Source: Gammaproteobacteria bacterium
Lineage (GTDB): Bacteria > Pseudomonadota > Gammaproteobacteria > SZUA-152
Assembly (NCBI GenBank): GCA_011051755.1
Contig: DRKN01000150.1
Location: 1-40,753 of the forward strand
Direction of reading: 5' to 3'
Length of the DNA: 40,753 nucleotides
Position numbers and translations under genes: made by a program. The notes under the pieces were generated by a model. It was not told the DNA's origin, searched no databases, and saw nothing but the letters and a program-made list of their open reading frames with translations. The stretch's first letter is position 1; each line of letters begins with the position of its first letter. Shown one piece after another: positions 7,448 to 16,941 of the stretch.

Positions 7448-9544
7448 ATGAGCACCGCTTCCGATACCCCCACACCTGCCCGCCCCCCGCGCCGAAAAAT
7501 TCTCGTCACCAGCGCCCTGCCCTACGCCAACGGCGCCATCCACCTGGGCCACATGGTGGAGCATATCCAGACCGACATCTGGGTGCGTTTTCAAAAGATG
7601 CGCGGTCACCAGTGCCTCTACGTATGCGCCGATGACGCCCATGGCACGCCCATCATGCTGCGCGCCGAGCGCGAAGGCATCACGCCGGAGGAACTGATTG
7701 CGCGGGTGAAACAGGAACACGAAGCCGACTTCGCCGACTTCAGCATCGGCTTCGACAACTACCACTCGACCCACTCGGAGGAGAACCGCGAGCTGGCGGA
7801 GAGCATCTACCTGCGCCTCAAGGAAGCCGGTCACATCGCCGTGCGCACCATCAAACAGGCCTATGACCCGGTCAAGGAAATGTTCCTGCCCGACCGTTTT
7901 CTCAAGGGTGAATGCCCGCGCTGCGGCGCCAAGGAGCAGTACGGCGACAACTGCGAGGCATGCGGCGCCACCTATTCCACCGCCGAACTGAAAAACGCGG
8001 TATCGGTGGTGTCCGGCGCCACGCCCATCGCAAAAGAATCCGAGCACTATTTTTTCAGGCTGCCCGATTTTGAGGCCATGCTGCGCGAGTGGACCCGCGG
8101 CGGACATCTGCAGCCCGAGGTGGCCAACAAGCTCGATGAATGGTTCGAGGCGGGCCTGCAGGAATGGGACATCTCCCGCGACGCGCCCTACTTCGGCTTC
8201 AAGATTCCCGGCACGGAGGACAAGTACTTCTACGTCTGGCTGGACGCGCCCATGGGCTACTTCGCCAGCTTCAAGAACCTCTGTGCGCAACGCGGCGACC
8301 TGGACTTTGACGATTTTCTTGGTAAAAACAGTCTGGGCAAGGACAGCGACGCCGAGCTATACCACTTTATCGGCAAGGACATCATCTACTTCCACGCCCT
8401 GTTCTGGCCCGCCATCCTGCACGGCGCCGGCCTGCGCACGCCGACGGCCATCTTCGCCCACGGCTTCCTCACCGTAAACGGGCAAAAAATGTCCAAGTCG
8501 CGCGGCACCTTCATCAATGCGCGCGCCTACCTGGATCACCTCGACCCGGAATACCTGCGCTACTACTTCGCCGCCAAGCTCAGCAGCCGCATCGACGATA
8601 TCGATCTCAGCTTCGACGATTTCAGCGCCCGCGTGAACGCCGATCTGGTGGGCAAGGTGGTCAACATCGCCAGCCGCTGCGCCGGCTACATCAGCAAGAA
8701 ATGCGACGGCCGGCTCTCCGCCGAGTGCAGCGAAGCGGAACTCTATCAACGCTTCGTCGCCGCCGGCGAACGGATCGCCGCGCTGTACGAGCAACGCGAA
8801 TTCAGCCACGCCATGCGCGAAATCATGGCCCTGGCCGACATCGCCAACCAGTACATCGACGAGCAGAAACCGTGGCGACTGGCCAAGTCCGAAGACACGG
8901 CACGGCAGGCGCAGGACGTCTACAGCACCGGTATCAATCTGTTCCGCGTGCTGATGACCTGGCTCAAGCCGGTACTGCCGGCGATGGCCGGCGAGGTGCA
9001 GGACTTCCTCAATATCGACGCCATGGGCTGGCACGACTGCGGGCAACCGCTCATCGACCATCGCATCGACAGATTCAAGCCACTGATGACCCGCGTGGAA
9101 CAGGACAGGATCGACGCCATGCTGGCACAAACCCGTGATGAACTGGCCGCGCACACCGCCGCCGAGCATGCAAGCGAGGCAATGGAGCCCGGCCCGCTAC
9201 AGACCGATCCCATCGCCGACACCATCAGTTTCGACGACTTCGCCAAGATCGACCTGCGCATCGTGCGTATCGTCAAGGCCGAACATGTCGACGGCGCCAA
9301 GAAGCTGTTGCGCCTGACCCTCGACCTCGGCGGCGAAACGCGCAACGTCTTCGCCGGTATCAAGAGCGCCTATGCGCCGGAGGATCTGCAAGGCAAACTG
9401 ACAGTGATGGTAGCCAATCTGGCGCCGCGCAAGATGCGTTTCGGCGCCTCCGAGGGCATGGTGCTGGCCACCGGCCCGGGCGGCGAAGATCTGTGGATCC
9501 TGCATCCGGACGACGGCGCCCGGCCGGGCATGCGGGTAAAATAG
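7448..9544 (+). CDS. metG: Methionyl-tRNA synthetase
   Basis: A 698-residue class I synthetase that charges tRNA-Met in the cytoplasm. Visible features are [12 protein letters not shown] (the HIGH signature as HLGH, residues 32-35), a zinc knuckle with cysteines at about 156, 159, 169 and 172, and KMSKS at 347-351. An anticodon-binding helical domain follows, and then a C-terminal EMAP/tRNA-binding domain from about 594 ([20 protein letters not shown]) that mediates dimerisation. Length and order match the long E. coli-type MetG. The ATG at 7448 has no strong Shine-Dalgarno sequence, and the first 16 residues are a Pro/Thr-rich extension before [13 protein letters not shown]. Confidence 0.97.
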   Translation: MSTASDTPTPARPPRRKILVTSALPYANGAIHLGHMVEHIQTDIWVRFQKMRGHQCLYVCADDAHGTPIMLRAEREGITPEELIARVKQEHEADFADFSIGFDNYHSTHSEENRELAESIYLRLKEAGHIAVRTIKQAYDPVKEMFLPDRFLKGECPRCGAKEQYGDNCEACGATYSTAELKNAVSVVSGATPIAKESEHYFFRLPDFEAMLREWTRGGHLQPEVANKLDEWFEAGLQEWDISRDAPYFGFKIPGTEDKYFYVWLDAPMGYFASFKNLCAQRGDLDFDDFLGKNSLGKDSDAELYHFIGKDIIYFHALFWPAILHGAGLRTPTAIFAHGFLTVNGQKMSKSRGTFINARAYLDHLDPEYLRYYFAAKLSSRIDDIDLSFDDFSARVNADLVGKVVNIASRCAGYISKKCDGRLSAECSEAELYQRFVAAGERIAALYEQREFSHAMREIMALADIANQYIDEQKPWRLAKSEDTARQAQDVYSTGINLFRVLMTWLKPVLPAMAGEVQDFLNIDAMGWHDCGQPLIDHRIDRFKPLMTRVEQDRIDAMLAQTRDELAAHTAAEHASEAMEPGPLQTDPIADTISFDDFAKIDLRIVRIVKAEHVDGAKKLLRLTLDLGGETRNVFAGIKSAYAPEDLQGKLTVMVANLAPRKMRFGASEGMVLATGPGGEDLWILHPDDGARPGMRVK

Positions 9545-9562
9545 CCAACCAGTGATGACGGG

Positions 9563-9593
9563 TAGGTTGGGGTGAGGAACGAACCCCAACCTA
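9563..9593. terminator. Hairpin after metG
   Basis: TAGGTTGGGG and CCCCAACCTA form a perfect 10-base-pair stem around an 11-base loop, 19 bases after the metG stop. No T-run follows, so it is either a factor-assisted terminator or a short palindromic repeat. Confidence 0.5.
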
Positions 9594-9684
9594 ACAGACG
9601 GTACTCAAAGGTAAGCGGACAATCACGTTTAACCACAAAACAATCGCGTCAACATGCCGCACTCAGTGGTATATAACTGCACGA

Positions 9685-9690
9685 TATAAT
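9685..9690 (+). promoter_or_regulatory. Candidate -10 box upstream of rnfA
   Basis: A perfect TATAAT stands 106 bases before the rnfA start, in an AT-richer pocket. The -35 position (about 9662-9667, CTCAGT) is poor, so an activator may be needed or the match may be chance. Confidence 0.3.
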
Positions 9691-9795
9691 GTACTCGTCT
9701 ATGATTAGGCCATTTTGGTCTTTCCGTCTCAGTGAGGAGACCTGTACCCTGTCCGCCGCCAAGCCTGTTCTCCAACGGATCACACGCAACACGAC

Positions 9796-10377
9796 ATGAC
9801 TGAATACGCTCTCATCCTGATCAGCACCGTGCTGGTGAACAACATCGTATTGGTGAAGTTCCTCGGCCTGTGCCCCTTCATGGGCGTGTCGCGCAAGCTG
9901 GAAACCGCCACCGGCATGGCGATGGCGACCACCTTTGTGCTCACCCTGTCGGCCGTGTTCAGCTATCTGGTGAACGAATTCCTGCTCACTCCACTGGGGC
10001 TGGAATACCTGCAGACCATCAGCTTTATCCTCGTCATCGCCGTGGTGGTGCAGTTCACCGAAATGGTGGTGCACAAGACCAGCCCGGTGCTGTACCAGGT
10101 GCTGGGCATTTTCCTGCCTTTGATCACCACCAATTGCGCCGTGCTGGGCGTGGCCCTGCTCAACGTGCAGCAACAGCACGGCTTTCTCGAATCCGCAGTC
10201 TACGGCTTCGGCGCCGCGATGGGCTTTTCCCTGGTGCTGATCCTGTTTGCCGCCATGCGTGAGCGCATCGCCGTGGCCGATGTGCCGGAAGCCTTCCGTG
10301 GCCCGGCCATCGCCCTGATCACCGCAGGACTGATGTCGATGGCCTTCATGGGTTTTGTCGGGCTGGTAAAGGGATGA
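9796..10377 (+). CDS. rnfA: Rnf/Rsx electron transport complex subunit A
   Basis: 193 residues, all membrane helices, starting [27 protein letters not shown], the conserved RnfA/RsxA opening with its CPF cysteine and later [13 protein letters not shown]. RnfA and RnfE form the pseudo-symmetric membrane core of the ion-pumping ferredoxin:NAD+ oxidoreductase; the cysteines coordinate an intramembrane [2Fe-2S] cluster. It is the first gene of rnfABCDGE. No clear Shine-Dalgarno sequence precedes the ATG. Confidence 0.95.
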   Translation: MTEYALILISTVLVNNIVLVKFLGLCPFMGVSRKLETATGMAMATTFVLTLSAVFSYLVNEFLLTPLGLEYLQTISFILVIAVVVQFTEMVVHKTSPVLYQVLGIFLPLITTNCAVLGVALLNVQQQHGFLESAVYGFGAAMGFSLVLILFAAMRERIAVADVPEAFRGPAIALITAGLMSMAFMGFVGLVKG

Positions 10378-10420
10378 TACCCATGGCCGTTGTGAGCGCT
10401 GCCAAACGGATGAAAGGCTG

Positions 10421-11011
10421 ATGCTCAGCGCGCTCCTTGCCCTGGGCGTCCTCGGCATCCTGTTCGGCCTGCTGCTGGGCTATGCCGCGATCCGCTACAA
10501 GGTGGAAGGCGACCCGCTGGTGGAGAAGATCGACGCCATCCTGCCGCAGACCCAGTGTGGCCAGTGCGGTTACCCCGGCTGCCGCCCCTATGCCGAGGCC
10601 ATTGCCCGCGACGAAGCGGACATCAACCGCTGCCCGCCCGGTGGCGAGACGGTGATCGTCAGCCTCGCCGACCTGCTGGGCCGTGATCCCAAGCCCCTGG
10701 ACGATGAATGCGGCGAAGAAAAACCCAAGATGGTGGCCTACATCCATGAGGAAATATGCATCGGCTGCACCCTGTGCATCCAGGCCTGCCCGGTGGACGC
10801 CATTCTTGGCGCGGCAAAGCAGATGCACACCATCATCGAGTCCGAATGCACCGGCTGTGAGCTGTGTGTGGCCCCCTGCCCGGTGGACTGCATCGACATG
10901 GTGCCCGTCAAGCAGAGTCTCGACACCTGGAAATGGCCGGCCCCGCCTCCGCCACCCTATGAACAGCCCACCGACAGCGACCCGGATCCACAGCCGGCGG
11001 GAGCCCACTGA
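10421..11011 (+). CDS. rnfB: Rnf complex subunit B, multi-cluster ferredoxin
   Basis: 196 residues. An N-terminal membrane helix (residues 2-24) anchors the protein. Next is the Fe-S domain with cysteines 46, 49, 54 and 71 (CGQCGYPGC...), then two 4Fe-4S motifs at C113-116-119-123 and C143-146-149-153. RnfB takes electrons from ferredoxin on the cytoplasmic face and feeds the membrane relay. The C-terminus is a short Pro-rich tail. Its stop overlaps the rnfC start as TGATG, indicating translational coupling. Confidence 0.96.
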   Translation: MLSALLALGVLGILFGLLLGYAAIRYKVEGDPLVEKIDAILPQTQCGQCGYPGCRPYAEAIARDEADINRCPPGGETVIVSLADLLGRDPKPLDDECGEEKPKMVAYIHEEICIGCTLCIQACPVDAILGAAKQMHTIIESECTGCELCVAPCPVDCIDMVPVKQSLDTWKWPAPPPPPYEQPTDSDPDPQPAGAH

Positions 11012-12672
11012 TGCACCGTCTGTTCCAGTTCAGAGGTGGAGTAGTGCTCAAAGAGCACAAGAAAGACGCCACGGCCCTGCCCGTGCAGCCGGCAAAACTG
11101 CCAGCGACGCTGATTCTGCCGCTCAAGCAGCATATCGGCAGTCCCGCCGAGCCGGTGGTGGCGGTGGGCGACAAGGTGCTCAAGGGACAGCTCATCGCGC
11201 GCGCCGGTGACGCCATCTGCGCCCCCCTGCATGCACCCAGTTCAGGCACCGTAACCGCCATCAGCGACCACCCGGTGCCGCATGCCTCCGGCATGTCCGC
11301 AGTCTGTATCATCATCGAGACCGACGGCGAAGAGCGCTGGCGGCCACGCGAACGCACGCTGTCCAATGCCGCCGAACTGAGCGCACAGGAACTGCGCGGG
11401 ATCATCCGCGACGCCGGCATCGTCGGCCTCGGCGGCGCGGGCTTCCCGGCGGCGGTCAAGCTCGATCCCGGCGGCCGCCCGGTCGATACCCTGATCCTCA
11501 ACGGCGCCGAGTGCGAACCCTATATCACCTGCGATGAAATGCTGCTGCGCGAACACGCCCGGGAGGTATTGGCCGGGCTGCTGATGATGCGTCATGCGCT
11601 CGCTGCCAGACGTTGCGTCATCGGCATCGAAAACAACAAACCCAGGGCCTTCCGCGCCCTCTGCGAGGCCGTCCGCGACAGCGGCGCCGACGTGGAGGTG
11701 GTAGAAGTACCCACCATCTACCCCACCGGCAGTGAAAAGCAACTGATTCAGATGCTGACGGGCAAGGAAGTACCCAGCGGTGGCCTGCCCATCGACATCG
11801 GCATCGTCTGTCACAACGTGGGCACCGCCTATGCGGTGTACCGCGCGGTGGAACTCGACCAGCCGCTGATCTCCCGCTACGTCACCATCGCCGGTAGCGT
11901 CGCCCATGCACGCAACCTGGAGGTGTTGATCGGCACCCCACTGGGCAATCTCATCGAGGAATGCGGCGGCAACCGCGACAGCCTGCACCGGCTCATCGTC
12001 GGCGGCCCCATGATGGGCACCGCCATGCACAGCGATACGGTGCCGGTGGTCAAGGGCACCAACTGCGTGCTGGTGGAGTCCACCACGCACGACGTGCCCC
12101 TGCCCTCGCGTGATGCATACGCCATGCCCTGCATCCGTTGCGGCAACTGCGCCAGCGCCTGTCCGGTGAACCTGCTGCCGCAGCAGATGTATTGGTATGC
12201 GCGGGCACGCGATTTCGACAAGATCCAGGACTACAATATTTTCGACTGCATCGAATGCGGCTGCTGCGACTATGTCTGCCCCAGCCAGATTCCGCTGGTG
12301 GGCTACTACCGTTATGCCAAGAGCGAGATATGGAACCAGGAGGCGGAAAAACGCCAGGCCGACCTGGCCCGCGAACGCCACCAGTTCCGCGAATTCCGCC
12401 TCGAACGGGAGAAGAAGGAACGCGCCGAACGCCACAAGAAAAAGCGCAGCGCCGTCACCCAGGGCGGCAGCGATGACAAGCAGGCCGCCATCCAGGCCGC
12501 CATGGCGCGAGTACGCGCCAAAAAATCAGCGCAGGACAGCACGCCGAAGAACACCGATAATCTCACCCCGGCGCAGCAAAAGGCGATCGATGATGCTGAC
12601 CGGCGCCGCGAAGAAAAAACCCGGCAAAACCCCAATGAAAGCAAGGCCGCAACCAAACCGGACAGGCCATGA
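11011..12672 (+). CDS. rnfC: Rnf complex subunit C, NADH/FMN and Fe-S subunit
   Basis: 553 residues. The N-terminal barrel-sandwich domain (KLPATLILPLKQHIGSPAEP, then VVAVGDKVLKGQ) leads to the FMN/NADH-binding segment GLGGAGFPAAVKL (about 138-150) as in Nqo1/NuoF, followed by a SLBB-type region. Two 4Fe-4S motifs sit at C374-377-380-384 and C413-416-419-423. The last 100 residues are a charged, Lys/Arg/Ala-rich tail, short compared with the long Ala-rich tail of E. coli RsxC. It reduces or oxidises NAD(H) on the cytoplasmic side of the complex. Confidence 0.96.
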   Translation: MHRLFQFRGGVVLKEHKKDATALPVQPAKLPATLILPLKQHIGSPAEPVVAVGDKVLKGQLIARAGDAICAPLHAPSSGTVTAISDHPVPHASGMSAVCIIIETDGEERWRPRERTLSNAAELSAQELRGIIRDAGIVGLGGAGFPAAVKLDPGGRPVDTLILNGAECEPYITCDEMLLREHAREVLAGLLMMRHALAARRCVIGIENNKPRAFRALCEAVRDSGADVEVVEVPTIYPTGSEKQLIQMLTGKEVPSGGLPIDIGIVCHNVGTAYAVYRAVELDQPLISRYVTIAGSVAHARNLEVLIGTPLGNLIEECGGNRDSLHRLIVGGPMMGTAMHSDTVPVVKGTNCVLVESTTHDVPLPSRDAYAMPCIRCGNCASACPVNLLPQQMYWYARARDFDKIQDYNIFDCIECGCCDYVCPSQIPLVGYYRYAKSEIWNQEAEKRQADLARERHQFREFRLEREKKERAERHKKKRSAVTQGGSDDKQAAIQAAMARVRAKKSAQDSTPKNTDNLTPAQQKAIDDADRRREEKTRQNPNESKAATKPDRP

Positions 12673-12773
12673 TTCTGGAATCCCCCGTTGACCGCTCCAT
12701 TTCTGATGTTGAGTTATCGCTATGAAAGCTATTGACATCGCTTTACGACTTAACCTGCCGGGCAAATCACGCT

Positions 12774-12893
12774 ACGGGGTGAAGTGCGCGCTTGCGGTGA
12801 TGCGGGACAAGGCGTAATGACGCGGAATAGTGGTTCTATTCCAAGGAGTTGCAACGCCGTCATGCGCCACCGCAAGCGCACACTTCACCCCGT
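12774..12893. repeat. 120-bp palindromic element between rnfC and rnfD
   Basis: Outer arms of about 26 bases (ACGGGGTGAAGTGCGCGCTT... and its inverted copy ending at 12893) match with one mismatch. The centre is a second palindrome, GGAATAG TGGT TCTATTCC (about 12824-12842). Together they can fold into a long cruciform or hairpin. It splits the rnf operon at its only large gap and has no coding potential. It could be a miniature repeat or an mRNA processing or attenuation structure. Confidence 0.75.
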
Positions 12894-12914
12894 CCAACTA
12901 AGAATTCCAGGATA

Positions 12915-13958
12915 ATGACGCTACAGACCCCGCCATCACCCCATATCCATTCCGGCCTCCATGTTTCCAGCCTGATGCTGCAGGTCATTGCCGCATTGAT
13001 CCCGGCCATCATCTGCTACACTTGGTTCTTCGGCTGGGGACTGATCATCAACAGCGCCATCGCCGTGCTCACCGCACTCGCCAGCGAGGCACTGATGCTG
13101 AAGCTGCGCAAGCGGCCGCTCAAACCCTTTCTCGGTGACGGCAGCGCGGTGCTCAGCGCCCTGCTACTGGCCCTCTGTATCCCGCCGCTGGCGCCGTGGT
13201 GGATGACCGTGCTGGGGGTGGCCTTTGCGCTGATCATCGGCAAGCACCTGTACGGTGGCCTCGGCTACAACCCCTTCAATCCGGCCATGGTCGGCTATGT
13301 CATGCTGCTCATCTCGTTTCCGCTGGAAATGACCCGCTGGATGCCACCCTTTATCCTCGAGCAGCTGGAGATCGGTTTCATCGATACCCTGGGAGTGATC
13401 TTTTTCAGCCACCTTCCCTACGGTCTCAGTATCGACGCCCTCAGTTCCGCCACGCCCCTGGACGCCATGAAGACTGACCTGGGGCTGAACAACACCGTGT
13501 CCGAAATCACCGCCAACAACGCCCTGTTCGGCGACGTTGCCGGCATCGGCTGGGAGTGGGTGGGCACCTGGCTGTTATTGGGCGGTATGTATCTCATTTA
13601 CAAGCGCGTCATCAGCTGGCAGATCCCGCTGGCAGTCATCGGCAGCCTGTTCGTGATCAGCGCCTTCTTTTTTCTCATGGATGCGGACACCTATCCCTCA
13701 CCGCTGTTTCACATCTTCGGCGGCGCCACCATCCTCGCCGCCTTTTTCATCGCCACCGATCCGGTCAGCGCCAGCACGACCCCCAGGGGGCGTATCCTCT
13801 ACGGCATTGGCATCGGTATCATTATTTACGTGATCCGCACCTGGGGCAGTTATCCCGACGCCGTGGCCTTCGCCGTATTGCTGATGAACATGGCCGCACC
13901 CACCCTTGATTACTACACCCAGCCACGGGTCTACGGCCATGCCCGGGGAAAAGACTGA
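12915..13958 (+). CDS. rnfD: Rnf complex subunit D
   Basis: 347 residues from ATG 12915 (AGGA five bases upstream); a longer in-frame start at 12849 would run through the palindromic element. It has about ten membrane helices and the FMN-attachment motif SSATPLDAMK. Thr180 is the residue expected to carry covalent FMN by a phosphoester bond, as in NqrB/RnfD. HLYGGLGYNPFNPAMVGY is also family-typical. It forms the ion-translocating core with RnfA, RnfE and RnfG. The stop overlaps the rnfG start by one base. Confidence 0.95.
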   Translation: MTLQTPPSPHIHSGLHVSSLMLQVIAALIPAIICYTWFFGWGLIINSAIAVLTALASEALMLKLRKRPLKPFLGDGSAVLSALLLALCIPPLAPWWMTVLGVAFALIIGKHLYGGLGYNPFNPAMVGYVMLLISFPLEMTRWMPPFILEQLEIGFIDTLGVIFFSHLPYGLSIDALSSATPLDAMKTDLGLNNTVSEITANNALFGDVAGIGWEWVGTWLLLGGMYLIYKRVISWQIPLAVIGSLFVISAFFFLMDADTYPSPLFHIFGGATILAAFFIATDPVSASTTPRGRILYGIGIGIIIYVIRTWGSYPDAVAFAVLLMNMAAPTLDYYTQPRVYGHARGKD

Positions 13959-14608
13959 TGCTGCGCCACTATATGACGAGGAGCGCGCTGGTTCTCGGTC
14001 TGTTCGCCCTGGTAGGTGGCGGACTGGTGGCCTACATCGACCAACTCACCGCACCGCACATCGAAGAGGCCGAACGGGCCTATACCCTGCGCAGTCTGCA
14101 TGCGGTGATCGACCCGGCGCTGCACGACAACGACATCTTCCGCGATATGATCACGGTGCACGATCCCAGGCTGCTGGGCAGCGACAAGCCGGTACCGGTG
14201 TTTCGCGCCCGGCGCGATGGCAAACCGGTGGCGGTGGCCATCATGTCGGTGGCGCCGGATGGCTATGTCGGCCCGATCAAACTGCTGGTCGGTATCCATG
14301 CCGACGGTACCCTGGCCGGCGTGCGCGTGCTGTCGCACAAGGAAACACCCGGCCTGGGTGACCGCATCGAAGACCGGCGCAGCGACTGGATTCTCGCTTT
14401 CGATGGCCGTTCATTGGGCGATCCGCAACGCAAGGGCTGGCGTGTACAGCGTGACGGCGGTATCTTTGATCAGTTCACCGGCGCCACCATCACCCCGCGC
14501 GCGGTGGTCAAGGCGGTGTACAACACACTGACATATTATCAGCGGCACAAAAAGCGCCTGTTCGCGCAGAAAAGCAGCGTGCCGCCGGCAGACAGCGACG
14601 ATCAGTAA
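13958..14608 (+). CDS. rnfG: Rnf complex subunit G, FMN-binding
   Basis: 216 residues with one N-terminal membrane helix and a periplasmic FMN-binding domain. Residues 174-177 read TGAT followed by ITPRAV, the motif in which the last Thr (177) carries covalent [17 protein letters not shown] is also conserved. It relays electrons on the periplasmic side between RnfD and the rest of the complex. Coupled to rnfD by a one-base overlap, with rnfE 25 bases downstream. Confidence 0.95.
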   Translation: MLRHYMTRSALVLGLFALVGGGLVAYIDQLTAPHIEEAERAYTLRSLHAVIDPALHDNDIFRDMITVHDPRLLGSDKPVPVFRARRDGKPVAVAIMSVAPDGYVGPIKLLVGIHADGTLAGVRVLSHKETPGLGDRIEDRRSDWILAFDGRSLGDPQRKGWRVQRDGGIFDQFTGATITPRAVVKAVYNTLTYYQRHKKRLFAQKSSVPPADSDDQ

Positions 14609-14633
14609 ACAGCGATACGGGAACGACGGCAGC

Positions 14634-15338
14634 ATGGCGGACAATTCGAAACAGATCATCAACGAAGGCCTGTGGCGCAACAACACGGCACTGGTGCAAC
14701 TGCTGGGTCTGTGCCCCCTGCTGGCGGTGTCCGGCACCGTGGTCAACGCCCTCGGTCTCGGCATCGCCACCACCCTGGTGCTGGCCGGTTCCAACGTCAC
14801 CGTGTCACTGATCCGCAACCTGGTTCGCCCGGAGCTGCGCATCCCCACCTTCGTCCTGATCATCGCCTGCTTCGTCACCGCCGTCGAGCTGCTGATGAAG
14901 GCCTTCGTCTATGACCTGTACCTGATCCTGGGCATTTTCATTCCCCTCATCGTTACCAACTGCGTGATCATCGCCCGCGCCGAGTCCTTCGCCTCCAAAA
15001 ACAACGTGGGGCGATCCCTGCTCGACGGCCTCGCCATGGGTGTGGGTTTCACCCTGGTACTGGTGGCCCTCGGCGCCCTGCGCGAAATCATTGGCCACGG
15101 TACCCTGTTCGCACAGGCCGAGCTGATGTTCGGCGAGGGCGCGCAATGGCTGACCATTACCTTCATCGACGGCTACCACGGCTTTCTCCTGGCCATCCTG
15201 CCACCCGGCGCCTTCATCGGTCTGGGGCTGCTGATCGCAGTGAAGAATGTCATCGACCGGCGCGCCGACAGACGCGCCGTGGCCGCGCGGCAAAAGGCCA
15301 CCGCCAGCCCCCCTGCCGAACCCGCCGCCCAGCCCTGA
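14634..15338 (+). CDS. rnfE: Rnf complex subunit E
   Basis: 234 residues, six predicted helices, homologous in layout to RnfA ([28 protein letters not shown] and later [16 protein letters not shown]). The conserved cysteines in CPL and TNC pair with those of RnfA around the membrane 2Fe-2S cluster. It ends the operon here. No rnfH or nth gene follows, unlike the enterobacterial layout. A His-poor, Arg/Ala-rich tail of about 30 residues extends past the last helix. Confidence 0.95.
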   Translation: MADNSKQIINEGLWRNNTALVQLLGLCPLLAVSGTVVNALGLGIATTLVLAGSNVTVSLIRNLVRPELRIPTFVLIIACFVTAVELLMKAFVYDLYLILGIFIPLIVTNCVIIARAESFASKNNVGRSLLDGLAMGVGFTLVLVALGALREIIGHGTLFAQAELMFGEGAQWLTITFIDGYHGFLLAILPPGAFIGLGLLIAVKNVIDRRADRRAVAARQKATASPPAEPAAQP

Positions 15339-15591
15339 CAGCCCGGCCCCCGCTGCACGAACAAGCACTCTTCGCCGCAGATAAACTCCCAGGTTTCGCA
15401 GGCCCGACAAGCCACTGGTTTTACAAGGTACAGATCGATATTGACGCATAGGTAGAAGGGTGGGCAGGCTTTTCATGCCCACGCGGAATGCTGTTTGGAG
15501 TCTCTCCATCAGCAAAAGGTAATGAAGAAATACAAAGTCAAGCAATGCCCCCTGTCTCCACTTCCCCCCTCCACAAAGAATTTCAGCCGTA

Positions 15592-15620
15592 GCCCGGGTT
15601 GAGCATCGCGAAACCCGGGC
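15592..15620. terminator. Hairpin in the rnfE-fimT gap
   Basis: A perfect nine-pair stem GCCCGGGTT/AACCCGGGC around GAGCATCGCGA. It belongs to a common proteobacterial AGCCCGGGTT-type intergenic repeat. Its terminator role is inferred from position only. Confidence 0.45.
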
Positions 15621-15717
15621 GACTCATCATGACCAGGCAGCCGCAAGCGAGAACGGCGTCACACTCCGCCCTGCATGTCTGACCGAAGGCCGTTAACAAC
15701 CGATAAACGGTCAGGAA

Positions 15718-15769
15718 CTCACGCAATACGCGCCGATAACGGTGACAGAGACCTTTGTCATTGCGTGAG
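15718..15769 (+). promoter_or_regulatory. 5' leader inverted repeat before fimT
   Basis: CTCACGCAAT (15718-15727) and ATTGCGTGAG (15760-15769) are perfectly complementary, and an inner TGACA/TGTCA pair (15742-15760) extends the fold. The right arm contains GTGAG, the only Shine-Dalgarno-like sequence before ATG 15777, so folding would mask ribosome access. This suggests post-transcriptional control, but it is untested. Confidence 0.45.
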
Positions 15770-15776
15770 AAAACCG

Positions 15777-16310
15777 ATGTTGCAGCGAAACAAACAATCC
15801 GCAGGATTCACCCTGATCGAACTGCTGGTCACCCTGTCCATAGGCGCCATCATTCTCAGCATCGCCGTTCCCAGCTTCGGCACCATGATGCGCAGCAACC
15901 GCACGGCGACCCAGGCCAACAGTATGCTGGCCGCACTGAATCTTGCCCGCAGCGAGTCCGCCAAGCGCGGTGTACGAACCTCGGTCTGCTCGCGCAAACA
16001 GCCCGCCACAGATCCTGAAACCTGCGCTGGCGGCACGAACTGGTCCGGGGGCTGGCTGGTCTTCACGGATACCACGGGTACCCGGGGAACATTCGATGGC
16101 ACTGACTCACTGCTGCGCATCGGCGAAGCCCTGAACGCCAACCCAACCTTTACCGCCACGACAGCCAACGTCCGCTACCAGCCCACCGGTGCGGTCGATA
16201 CCCCGACAACCTTCACGCTCACGCCCAGCGGATGCAAGAACAAAGAACGCCGCACCATCAAGGTTGGCGCCACTGGTCGTGCCGTCGTCGACAGCGCGGC
16301 CTGTCCTTAA
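15777..16310 (+). CDS. fimT: Minor pilin FimT/GspH-type (operon 1)
   Basis: 177 residues from ATG 15777; the upstream in-frame ATG at 15675 would add 34 residues with no pilin character. The class III leader MLQRNKQSAG is cut before FTLIELLVTLSIGAIILSIA by prepilin peptidase, with Glu5 present. It is followed by the GspH/FimT body with LNLARSESAKRGV and a late paired-cysteine loop. FimT-type minor pilins prime type IV pilus assembly and in some species bind DNA. First gene of fimT-pilV-pilW-pilX-pilY1-pilE. Confidence 0.88.
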   Translation: MLQRNKQSAGFTLIELLVTLSIGAIILSIAVPSFGTMMRSNRTATQANSMLAALNLARSESAKRGVRTSVCSRKQPATDPETCAGGTNWSGGWLVFTDTTGTRGTFDGTDSLLRIGEALNANPTFTATTANVRYQPTGAVDTPTTFTLTPSGCKNKERRTIKVGATGRAVVDSAACP

Positions 16311-16373
16311 TCCTAACTTAATCACTTAAATTCAGACTGTTCATTCGCTGCCCACTGAACCGGAAGCCAAACC

Positions 16374-16922
16374 ATGAATCACCGTCCACGCCACGCTCCG
16401 TCACACTCCCGCCAACACGGCTTCACCCTGGTGGAAGTGCTAATCTCCGTTCTGGTGTTGTCCATCGGCCTGCTCGGTATCGCCGGCCTGCAAGCTTTCG
16501 GTATGCGACAGACCCTGAACTCGCACATGCTCAGTATCGCCAACTCACAGGCCAACGACATGATCGAGCGCATGCAGGCAAATCGTGGAGAACTGGCCAA
16601 GGTGAAAAAGGCAACCCCCGAGATCACGGCCTATGACGCCATCACCGGCAACGAAACCGACCCTGACTGCATCGCGACTAAAACCTGCACCAGCGCACAG
16701 CTGGCCCAGTACGATGCCTTCGTCTGGTCCACAACCAACAAGAAATTACTCCGTGATGACGGCAATGGCAGTGTCTCCAGTTCGGTGACCAACAACGGTG
16801 ACCGCACATTCACTATTCGTATTTCCTGGCGTGAGCAGGCCCTTTCCGATGAAGAGGATGCCGCTGACGGCACCATTGACCACCAGGTCACCAAGACCTA
16901 TGCCACCCGTTTTCAACCGTAG
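16374..16922 (+). CDS. pilV: Minor pilin PilV (operon 1)
   Basis: 182 residues. A 16-residue leader ends HG before FTLVEVLISVLVLSIGLLGIAGLQ, the PilV signature, then SIANSQANDMIERMQANR, also PilV-typical. PilV, PilW, PilX and FimT/FimU form the priming complex and pilus tip under PilY1. Cysteines in DPDCIATKTC could make a disulfide. It lies 63 bases after fimT and 19 before pilW, consistent with one transcript. Confidence 0.9.
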   Translation: MNHRPRHAPSHSRQHGFTLVEVLISVLVLSIGLLGIAGLQAFGMRQTLNSHMLSIANSQANDMIERMQANRGELAKVKKATPEITAYDAITGNETDPDCIATKTCTSAQLAQYDAFVWSTTNKKLLRDDGNGSVSSSVTNNGDRTFTIRISWREQALSDEEDAADGTIDHQVTKTYATRFQP

Positions 16923-16941
16923 CATCCAGGCAGAAATCACC

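Larger units (their letters stand above)
15339..15776. other. Intergenic stretch between rnfE and the first pilin operon
   Basis: No credible gene. It holds three palindromes: GTGGGCA/TGCCCAC (15460-15482), GCCCGGGTT/AACCCGGGC (15592-15620), either of which could end the rnf transcript, and a leader structure just before fimT (15718-15769). The pilin promoter presumably lies here but no convincing -35/-10 pair was found. Confidence 0.6.

Noticed and set aside
11242-12435. Minus-strand frame opposite rnfC
   Set aside because: Shadow of rnfC; composition is that of a reversed GC-rich gene.
15339-15450. rnfH or nth after rnfE
   Set aside because: Looked for because both often follow rnfE; no frame here matches either.
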